This document shows positions 8,299 through 13,826 of a DNA stretch of 13,826 nt, piece by piece (within the stretch, counting starts at the first letter, position 1; each line of letters starts with the position of its first letter). A program made the translations under genes and the position numbers. The DNA comes from Omnitrophica WOR_2 bacterium RIFCSPLOWO2_12_FULL_51_24. GTDB lineage: Bacteria; Omnitrophota; Gorgyraeia; Pluralincolimonadales; Pluralincolimonadaceae. Where the stretch lies: positions 1 to 13,826 of the forward strand of contig MHHC01000069.1 in assembly GCA_001805885.1 (NCBI GenBank). The letters run 5' to 3'. The notes beneath the pieces are model-generated. The model was not told the DNA's origin. It searched no databases and saw only the letters and a program-made list of their open reading frames with translations.

Positions 8299-8319
8299 GA
8301 TCGATGCCCCCAGAGTTAT

Positions 8320-9801
8320 CTATGCCGCCGGACGTTTATCAACGATCTTCTTAGCCTTGACTGCCGCCTCTATCTCTATCCTGCGGCGGATCTCATCGGC
8401 TGAAACAAAAATGATCTTATTAAAGGTAACTTCGGTGACGGAAAGGATATTGTCATTTAAACGATGCGCGAATTCTTCCTTATTGACATCGCCAAAAGGA
8501 CAGACATAGAGTATCAATTCATCGACTTCGTAGGGATCGTTATCCTTTTTCGCGATCTCGATCTGCCATTCGTCTATCTCTTTTTTGTTATCCAAGAGGC
8601 TCTCCAGGTCGTTTATATTGATCAGCGTGCCCTTTACCTTGGAAAGTTGTAGGTTTTTTATGTTCGAGGTCCGGCTGATATCGCTGGAGATCCTGGGAAC
8701 GGTCCTGCCACAATGCGGACAGGGAGAATAGGTTATTCCGCCTTTGACAAAATCTCCCGTGCGATAACGGATGACGCAGCTGCCCCGGCCGTCTATACCT
8801 GTATAGACCAATTCTCCGTCCTCGCCTTCTCCTTTGACCTCGCCCGTATCGGGATCGATCACCTCAAAGACCTCCTTATCGGGATACGTATGATAACCGC
8901 TCGAGATATCTATAGCCGTAGAACATTCGCTCCATGCGCAACGCGCTTCGGTAAAACCGTATGTCCCCATGACCCTTACATCGGAGGCCCCCATCTGGTT
9001 GAGGAGATCGCAAACTTTCAATTTAAATCCCGTGGGGACCCGGCCTGCGCCTAAGACGACCCTGTTCAGGAAATTCATATCGAGATCTTCCGCCCGCGCT
9101 GTTTTCAAGAGATGATATACGTAACTCGGCACTCCGATCAAAAATTCAGGTTTTACTTTAAGGATGGAGCGGATGTTTCCCTCTGTGCCGAGGGTCTTGC
9201 CTCCTCCCGTGCTTAGAATAAATATATCTGCCGCGATACCGCTGAATACGGTCTGCCAGAAGGCAAGGTGCGGAGCATATGGAAAGACATTTACGGCGGC
9301 CCTTCCTTTTTTTATGCCGATTATACCCATGATCCTTTTACCGGATATATAGAGGTTATCTATGTCGTAGTTTGTATAGAGAAAAGATATGGGTTTATTT
9401 GTGGTGCCTGCCGTGGCTGTGAGAAATATGGGTTTGTATTCTCTCTCCAGCCTGTTCTTGACGTACTCCTTCCCTTTTAACGCATTTAAACATAGAAATT
9501 TAATAAGGTCAGTTTTGGTAAGATATCTTTTAAGCGTATCTTCGCTTGGCTGCAGGCAGAAGGCAAGGGTCTCTTTCGCAGGATCTTCGTTAGACGCATC
9601 TAAAAAACTATTCTTCGAGCTGAAAGGTATCGATTTAAGGTCATCGGCCGTTCTTATTCTCTGCGGATTTATTTTATTCTTGTCAAAAAGCTTCCGGTAA
9701 TACGGGCTAAAAGGGTAGAGATGTCTGGTGATGAAATGATGGAGCGTCCTGCTCTGCAGGCTTTTGAGTTCCTTCCACGGCCGAAACAGTATATCATTCA
9801 C
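8320..9801 (-). CDS. PaaK-like acyl/aryl-CoA ligase (adenylate-forming enzyme)
   Basis: ANL-superfamily enzyme of 493 residues, most like phenylacetate-CoA ligase rather than FadD. The ATP-binding loop is TATAGTTNKP (128-137), followed by GTYGFTEA (279-286) and the adenylate motif YRTGD (346-350). A CPHCGR cysteine motif (361-366) resembles the zinc-binding CxxC of PaaK proteins. The C-terminal domain is present (about 375-475), although the usual GVN-x-(F/Y)-P sequence is replaced by KGTLININ (390-397). It should activate a carboxylic acid with ATP and CoA and feed the beta-oxidation genes downstream; the substrate is unknown. The start is GTG, forced by an in-frame TAG 12 nt upstream (9814-9816). 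No good ribosome binding site is seen, and the GTG overlaps the end of a short frame in the upstream hairpin region, so translation may depend on coupling. Confidence 0.85.
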   Translation of the reverse strand: MNDILFRPWKELKSLQSRTLHHFITRHLYPFSPYYRKLFDKNKINPQRIRTADDLKSIPFSSKNSFLDASNEDPAKETLAFCLQPSEDTLKRYLTKTDLIKFLCLNALKGKEYVKNRLEREYKPIFLTATAGTTNKPISFLYTNYDIDNLYISGKRIMGIIGIKKGRAAVNVFPYAPHLAFWQTVFSGIAADIFILSTGGGKTLGTEGNIRSILKVKPEFLIGVPSYVYHLLKTARAEDLDMNFLNRVVLGAGRVPTGFKLKVCDLLNQMGASDVRVMGTYGFTEARCAWSECSTAIDISSGYHTYPDKEVFEVIDPDTGEVKGEGEDGELVYTGIDGRGSCVIRYRTGDFVKGGITYSPCPHCGRTVPRISSDISRTSNIKNLQLSKVKGTLININDLESLLDNKKEIDEWQIEIAKKDNDPYEVDELILYVCPFGDVNKEEFAHRLNDNILSVTEVTFNKIIFVSADEIRRRIEIEAAVKAKKIVDKRPAA

Positions 9802-10063
9802 TCTTTTTAAGGACTATCCTGTGAATAATCCCAAATTTTGCGACAGCAAAATTTGCCCGTAGGGTCAACCGAGAAAATCTCGACGAGATTTTCTCGTGCT
9901 TGTTGAGGTAATCCCGGATTCCTCGCTGCACTAATTTGCGTAATCGCAAAATTCGGGATACCCCGACATGCTTGATTAAATCTCGAAGAGATTTAATCAG
10001 TCGGCCTTTCAGGCGGATTTTGCTAATGCAAAATCCGGGATAATCTCTCTTTTCTTCTGGCAA
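9794..10063 (-). CDS. Doubtful 89-codon open frame through the hairpin region
   Basis: An 89-codon frame begins inside the end of the thioesterase gene (41-nt overlap), runs through all five hairpins and ends in TGA overlapping the GTG start of the ligase gene by 8 nt. The product would be very basic, rich in Arg, Lys and Leu (for example RILRLRKLVQRGIRDYLNK). I recognise no domain. The openness may be chance, since the repeated arms contain few stops in this phase. No convincing ribosome binding site precedes the ATG. If translated at all, its main effect could be to deliver ribosomes to the ligase start codon. Confidence 0.2.
   Translation of the reverse strand: MPEEKRDYPGFCISKIRLKGRLIKSLRDLIKHVGVSRILRLRKLVQRGIRDYLNKHEKISSRFSRLTLRANFAVAKFGIIHRIVLKKSE
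9824..10045. repeat. Five alternating stem-loops within terminal inverted repeats
   Basis: The spacer between thioesterase and ligase holds five stem-loops. The A type (core ATTTTGC/GCAAAAT) is at 9832-9855 (10-bp arms, loop GACA), 9933-9953 (imperfect, loop TAAT) and 10014-10037 (10-bp arms, loop TAAT). The B type (core AAATCTCGANGAGATTT) is at 9870-9896 (13-bp arms) and 9973-9999 (12-bp arms, loop GAA). The order is A-B-A-B-A. Outer arm bases differ between copies but remain paired, for example CAA/TTG versus CGG/CCG. The ends form an imperfect inverted repeat, 9824-9841 against 10028-10045, with 14 of 18 positions matching. A TATCCCGRATTTTGC-like unit occurs four times, twice in each direction. 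Additional outer stems are possible (TCAAC 9865-9869 with GTTGA 9902-9906; ATCCCGGAT 9911-9919 with ATTCGGGAT 9951-9959). It resembles a MITE or a nest of REP-like palindromes; in the mRNA it would be highly structured. No U-tract marks it as a terminator. Confidence 0.85.
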
Positions 10064-10493
10064 AGGCCTGCCTGCTCTTCATCCTCTCCCTGGCTGTCTT
10101 CAGGATAATCTTTGGGACTCCGGCAGGCCTGCCGCGTTCATCTAAGGCCACCATCGTAAGATGCGCTGACCCTATTTTAACCACCCTGCCCTCTTTCAAC
10201 TTCTCCGCCTCGATCTCGACCTCGATATCCATGGAACTGTGTCCTACATGACAAAGACGGGCCCTTATATTAAGCATGTCCCCGATATTGACGGGGTGTT
10301 TAAATACTATGTGGTCCATGGATGCCAGTACGACGTTCTTCCTCGCGTGTTTGGTGGCGGCCACAAAGGCCGCCTCATCGACCAATTTTAGGATCGTCCC
10401 GCCATGCACACTGCCATAATGATTCGCATACACCGGCATCATCACCTCAGACAGAACGGTCTCCGATTCTGATATACATTTGGCTTTTTTCAT
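10023..10493 (-). CDS. Hotdog-fold acyl-CoA thioesterase (YciA/BFIT-like)
   Basis: Predicted acyl-CoA hydrolase of 156 residues releasing free acid and CoA. The motif NHYGSVHGGTILKLVDEAA (24-42) is the signature of the YciA/cytosolic acyl-CoA thioesterase group, with the HGG turn and acidic D39/E40 in the active-site helix. A second strand set includes SMDHIVFKHPVNIGD (58-72). The C-terminal tail (about 132-156) is basic and not part of the fold. ATG 10493 is chosen because a near-perfect Shine-Dalgarno (AGGAGGTT, 10497-10504) precedes it; an upstream in-frame ATG at 10526 would cover this site with coding sequence. It lies upstream of the beta-oxidation genes but is separated from them by the hairpin spacer. 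It may drain or recycle CoA esters when the pathway is overloaded, which is inference. Confidence 0.9.
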   Translation of the reverse strand: MKKAKCISESETVLSEVMMPVYANHYGSVHGGTILKLVDEAAFVAATKHARKNVVLASMDHIVFKHPVNIGDMLNIRARLCHVGHSSMDIEVEIEAEKLKEGRVVKIGSAHLTMVALDERGRPAGVPKIILKTARERMKSRQAFARRKERLSRILH

Positions 10494-10496
10494 CGC

Positions 10497-10504
10497 AACC
10501 TCCT
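10497..10504 (-). promoter_or_regulatory. Strong ribosome binding site deciding the thioesterase start
   Basis: AGGAGGTT on the minus strand, 3 nt upstream of ATG 10493, is close to a full anti-16S match. It favours this start over the in-frame ATG at 10526. Confidence 0.7.
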
Positions 10505-10575
10505 CTAAAGTATACCATAAAGACAAGACAAGTGTCTACCTGTGGCCTCACGCTGGCCCTCTTGAGTATCGTTCC

Positions 10576-10938
10576 TTACGTCAATTCCTCAATGGCCTGT
10601 AACAATATTTCAATTTTTTCACTCTTTATCAGGAATCTATCGACAATATTGGCATAATTCGGGTCTTTGCATCGCTGAAAACCGGTATAAATTATAATCC
10701 TTGTATCCGGCGAGAGTTCTTTAACGGCCGAGAGGACTTCGATGCCGTTTTTTTCCGGCATCATTAGGTCTAAGATAATAACATTAGGCGGGCTCTTCTT
10801 TTTCAAATAACCCAAAAGTTCATAGCCGTTTTCGACGGTTTCGACCAGGTACCCCTTTTCAGCCAGTACGTCCTTTAGCATCTCGCGGATATCGATGTTA
10901 TCGTCAGCTATTAAAATTTTAGCATTATTTCGTGTCAT
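10576..10938 (-). CDS. Stand-alone receiver-domain response regulator (CheY-like)
   Basis: Single REC domain of 120 residues with no output domain. The acidic pocket D12/D13 (IADDN), phosphoacceptor D57 (ILDLMMP), T85 (IYTG) and K105 (LIKS) are all present, so phosphorylation should be possible. Its ATG overlaps the stop of the REC-GGDEF-HD-GYP gene (ATGA), so the two are translationally coupled. In this setting it may act as a second target or phosphate sink for the same kinase, or as a diffusible partner of another protein. A spacer of about 80 nt separates it from the thioesterase gene. Confidence 0.9.
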   Translation of the reverse strand: MTRNNAKILIADDNIDIREMLKDVLAEKGYLVETVENGYELLGYLKKKSPPNVIILDLMMPEKNGIEVLSAVKELSPDTRIIIYTGFQRCKDPNYANIVDRFLIKSEKIEILLQAIEELT

Positions 10939-12524
10939 GGTTGTTTACTTTCTCGATCGCCACGGTCCATTATTTCCAAAAACGCCTTTACCACTTCAGG
11001 ATCAAATTGCGTTCCGGAACCTTCCTCGATGATCTTCAACGCCTCTTTTTTGCTGCAGGCTTTCCTATACGGCCTATCCGCTATCAAAGCCTCATATACA
11101 TCTGCTACGGCGATGATCCTTGCGCTTAAAGGTGTATCTTTGCCCCCTAACTTGCCGGGATATCCTGATCCGTCAAACCTCTCATGGTGATGAAGGACTA
11201 TAGGAACTACTCCGCTTAAAAAGTGAATGCCTCTCAGGATTTCCGCCCCAATACTGGTATGTTTTTTTATGATCTCATATTCTTTTTCCGCGAGTTTTTC
11301 TTTTTTAAGCAAAATACTGTCCGGGATGCCGACTTTACCCAGATCGTGGAGCATGGCCGCGTGTTCCAGATTTTCCAGTTCCGCATGCGAAATATTAAAT
11401 TTCTTGCCGATCTCAGTAGCTATAGAAACCATATTTTCGCCGTGCTCGCTTGTGTAATAATCCTTGGCCTCTATAGTCTTTGCGAAGGCATAGATCGTTT
11501 CCAGCAAGGTCTGGTTCGCCCTCTTTTCCGTTTTTGCCATCTTATCCTTTAGTTTTCCTACATTATCTTCTCCGCCTTCACGAATGATTTCTTCCGTCTC
11601 TTTTACGGTGACGAAGTTAAAGACCGTTAACCTGTTCCCGCCTTTTTCTTTCGCATTAAGCAAGGCCTTATCGACCGCATTCAGAAGATCTGATTCCGTA
11701 TAAATACCCGGGTCGGGGTGGCCTGCTATCCCCATGCTCGCTTTTATCTTTATCTTCTTACCTTCCGGGTCGAAGATATGTTCATTTATTTTTTTCAACA
11801 AACGTTTTCCGAATGTAACGGCGCCGTCTTTGTCGGTATCCGGCATGATGATCAGGAATTCTTCTCCGCCATACCGGACTACAATGTCGTTTCCCCTGAT
11901 GGCATCTATGAGAAACTGGGCGATTTCCCCTAAGATGATATCTCCGTATTGATGTCCATATATATCATTGATGGATTTAAAATAATCTATATCCAGCATG
12001 ATAAGGGAGATAGCTAAAACATACCTCTTCGACCTTTTAAACTCCGCGGGTAATCTTTCCGATAAGTATCTATAATTATAAAGGCCCGTAAGCGGGTCTT
12101 TCAGGCTCAGTTCCTTTAATCTATTTAGCAGTTCCTTATTGCGTAAAGAGAGCTCTTGCATCTTAAGCGCCTTTTTGATGGTTATCTTCAGCTCATCTAT
12201 GTTAAGCGGTTTTTGAAGATAAGAAAAGGCGCCGTCGCTCATGGCGGCAATACAACTTTCCGTAGACGCGAAACCGGTCGATACTATCACTATCGTATCG
12301 GCATTTATATTTTTTACCTCCTTTGCCAATTCTACACCTGTTCCGTCTGGCAGTTTAAGGTCGACCAAAGCTACGTTATAAAATTTATCCGCTAATTCCC
12401 TCTTGGCTGAAGTGATAGTATTAACGCATGTTATCTTATATCCGTCTTCGACGAGTATATCTTTTAAGCCTTCGCACATCGGGATGTCGTCATCAACCAG
12501 AAGTATGCTTATATCGTTTTGCAT
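10935..12524 (-). CDS. Response regulator with REC-GGDEF-HD-GYP domains (c-di-GMP synthesis and breakdown)
   Basis: Protein of 529 residues. The REC domain (about 1-120) has D11-D13, phosphoacceptor D55 (LVDLKLPD), T83 and K105. A short coiled linker leads to a GGDEF domain (about 140-305) with an intact GGEEF signature (219-223), LDIDYFKSINDIYGH (177-191) and an RxxD inhibitory site (R210, D213) at the expected 5 residues before it. After a helical linker, an HD-GYP domain (about 340-520) shows H361, H393-D394 (LHDLGKVGIPD), H422, HHH at 445-447, GYP (454-456) and D475. Both enzyme domains look active by motif, so the protein could make and degrade c-di-GMP under control of phosphorylation. 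The start lies 3 nt after the stop of the histidine kinase, with AGAGGA as ribosome binding site inside that gene. Which activity dominates cannot be read from sequence. Confidence 0.93.
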   Translation of the reverse strand: MQNDISILLVDDDIPMCEGLKDILVEDGYKITCVNTITSAKRELADKFYNVALVDLKLPDGTGVELAKEVKNINADTIVIVSTGFASTESCIAAMSDGAFSYLQKPLNIDELKITIKKALKMQELSLRNKELLNRLKELSLKDPLTGLYNYRYLSERLPAEFKRSKRYVLAISLIMLDIDYFKSINDIYGHQYGDIILGEIAQFLIDAIRGNDIVVRYGGEEFLIIMPDTDKDGAVTFGKRLLKKINEHIFDPEGKKIKIKASMGIAGHPDPGIYTESDLLNAVDKALLNAKEKGGNRLTVFNFVTVKETEEIIREGGEDNVGKLKDKMAKTEKRANQTLLETIYAFAKTIEAKDYYTSEHGENMVSIATEIGKKFNISHAELENLEHAAMLHDLGKVGIPDSILLKKEKLAEKEYEIIKKHTSIGAEILRGIHFLSGVVPIVLHHHERFDGSGYPGKLGGKDTPLSARIIAVADVYEALIADRPYRKACSKKEALKIIEEGSGTQFDPEVVKAFLEIMDRGDRESKQP

Positions 12525-12527
12525 TTT

Positions 12528-13826
12528 TTATCCTCTGATCGGCAGCCCGACGATAATGGTTGCCCCTTTACCTGGTTCGCTTTCGATTTCGATGTCGCCG
12601 CCATGCGCTTCCACGATCTCCTTACAGATAGCCAGCCCTAATCCCGTACCGTGGACTTTTGTCGAAAAGAACGGTTCAAAGATTTTTTCATTGTCCTCTT
12701 CCCTTATGCCCGGTCCGGTATCTGTAAAGAGCACCTCTACGAAATCTTTATCCCTAACCGCTGTAACGGTCAGATTTCCTTTATCCTCCATCGCCTGTAG
12801 GGCATTTGCGATTATATTTACAAATACCTGGCTAAGCTGTAATTCGTCTCCCCTTATTTTTGGCAAGTCTTCGTCTATTTGAGTATCTATTTTCATTCCG
12901 TCAGGAGGCTGGAATTTGGCGATACTGTTAAGCAAAATAGCTCTCAAATCCACATCCTTTAATTCCGGTATTCTGGTCTTTGAAAAAACCAAAATATTTT
13001 CAATAATCCTGTTGGTCTCGATAAGCTGCCGTTGCAAATTCTCAAGATGTTTCCCTATCCTTTCATCATCACTTTGCAGTTTCGTTTTGAGGAAATAAAC
13101 GGAAATCCCCATAGCGCCTAATTGGTTCCTGAACTCATGTCCTATTATACTTGCGAATTTTCCCATAGCCGCGAGCTTTTCACTGTTTAGTAACCTCGCT
13201 TTCAGTTCCCAATCGAAGACAATAAGGATATTCCAAACCGACCACGCTAAAAAACCTGCGCAGATAGCACGGAATACCTGCACCGGGATACCGGTCAGAT
13301 TTAAAAAAGAGGCGTTATTTATAAGGGAAGCCGGGAAAAAATCCGCCTTTGGAGTAATGATGCCTCCTAATATAGCGTAGATACCAATCGAAAACACAGC
13401 TGTGAGGAAATAGCGGCGGAAACCCAACGGGTCCAAAAGCGCTTTATTGCGGCGATAATATATAAAAAAACCGAATGCCGACAGTACTCCGCCGGGAAAC
13501 CCTAAAAGATATCGAGGCCAGATGCTCCGTTCCTGCTTTGATATAAAAATAAGCATGATAACAAAAAGGGTCAGGGTGAACGTAACCCATTTTTCCAACA
13601 GCTTCAGCTTCCTGAGGTTCAATAGGATGAGCCTTAGCCCAAACTCAAAAAATAAGGCGAATGATAAGGTTAAAACCAAAACCCGGATCAAATTCCAAAT
13701 ATTTGAGTTATACCCTTTTACTATACCGGCCATATCAAGCCATTCATTCAGAGCGTGAGTCACTCCGAATCCCGCCAATATCCAGATTATATTTGATAAT
13801 TCAAAAATGCTATTTCTGCGCACACT
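12528..13826 (-). CDS. Membrane histidine kinase (5' end beyond window)
   Basis: Sensor kinase with an N-terminal membrane region of about six hydrophobic segments (roughly residues 11-205, counted from the GTG at 13823), then a cytoplasmic HisKA dimerisation helix with H229 (IIGHEFRNQL) and an HATPase domain. The latter shows the N-box (QVFVNIIANALQAM, N336/N340), DTGPGI (G1), FEPFFSTK (F-box) and GTGLGLAI (G2). The proline common in HExxNPL is replaced by Gln. The codon at 13821-13823 is GTG, and no stop lies upstream of it before the window edge. The hydrophobic motif starting at residue 12 (WILAGFGVTHALNEWLDM) usually sits inside a larger membrane domain in such kinases. I therefore think the true start is outside. 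The signal is unknown. It is first in the operon with the two receiver genes that follow. Confidence 0.9.
   Translation of the reverse strand, partial: SVRRNSIFELSNIIWILAGFGVTHALNEWLDMAGIVKGYNSNIWNLIRVLVLTLSFALFFEFGLRLILLNLRKLKLLEKWVTFTLTLFVIMLIFISKQERSIWPRYLLGFPGGVLSAFGFFIYYRRNKALLDPLGFRRYFLTAVFSIGIYAILGGIITPKADFFPASLINNASFLNLTGIPVQVFRAICAGFLAWSVWNILIVFDWELKARLLNSEKLAAMGKFASIIGHEFRNQLGAMGISVYFLKTKLQSDDERIGKHLENLQRQLIETNRIIENILVFSKTRIPELKDVDLRAILLNSIAKFQPPDGMKIDTQIDEDLPKIRGDELQLSQVFVNIIANALQAMEDKGNLTVTAVRDKDFVEVLFTDTGPGIREEDNEKIFEPFFSTKVHGTGLGLAICKEIVEAHGGDIEIESEPGKGATIIVGLPIRG

Noticed and set aside
7537..8403. Plus-strand open frame of 288 codons
   Set aside because: It is antisense to the thiolase gene with all catalytic motifs on the other strand. 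Its product is not recognisable.
9824..10045. CRISPR array
   Set aside because: The repeats are inverted palindromes of two families at uneven spacing. They are not direct repeats with unique spacers, and no cas genes are near.
10509..10538. Promoter for the thioesterase gene (TAGACA, 18 nt, TATACT on the minus strand)
   Set aside because: The boxes look acceptable, but transcription would start at about 10502, cutting into the ribosome binding site at 10497-10504. It is probably chance or non-functional.

Overview
All convincing genes in this window lie on the minus strand, so transcription runs from the right end (13826) to the left end. Gene contents point to an uncultured, probably Gram-negative and probably anaerobic or facultative bacterium with moderate GC. 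The AT-rich spacers, palindrome-filled intergenic DNA and gene style remind me of Omnitrophota-type or related environmental genomes. That placement is an impression only, because no rRNA or other phylogenetic marker is present.

Right block (13826-10576): a c-di-GMP signalling operon. A membrane-bound histidine kinase, cut by the window edge, is followed after 3 nt by a large response regulator with REC, GGDEF and HD-GYP domains. That gene overlaps by ATGA with a stand-alone receiver protein. One kinase is therefore packed with two receivers, and one of them carries both a c-di-GMP synthase and a c-di-GMP phosphodiesterase domain.

Middle block (10493-2321): a fatty-acid or acyl-CoA degradation cluster. 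Its order is hotdog acyl-CoA thioesterase, a 221-nt spacer filled with hairpins, PaaK-like acyl-CoA ligase, FadI/FadA-type thiolase, FadJ/FadB-type hydratase/3-hydroxyacyl-CoA dehydrogenase, long-form acyl-CoA dehydrogenase, and a UbiE/MenG-type methyltransferase. From the ligase onward, spacings are short or overlapping (21 nt, 5 nt, 14-nt overlap, ATGA overlap), which suggests one transcript. Together these enzymes cover activation of an acid and all four beta-oxidation steps; electron-transfer flavoprotein genes are not in the window. The methyltransferase looks different in codon use and GC and may be a later addition.

Left block (2270-213): a separate stress-type operon. It has a strong predicted promoter, a perfect 10-bp inverted repeat just downstream of the expected transcript start, an Rrf2-family regulator with three cysteines (NsrR/IscR-like), an HD-domain hydrolase, and a DUF2249-DUF438-hemerythrin protein. 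Family knowledge suggests sensing of nitric oxide, oxygen or Fe-S status. Positions 1-212 are AT-rich and hold no gene that I can support.

The most unusual DNA is the spacer at 9824-10045. Five stem-loops of two kinds alternate A-B-A-B-A, with compensated changes in both arms, inside imperfect terminal inverted repeats. A short open frame also runs through it and overlaps both flanking genes.
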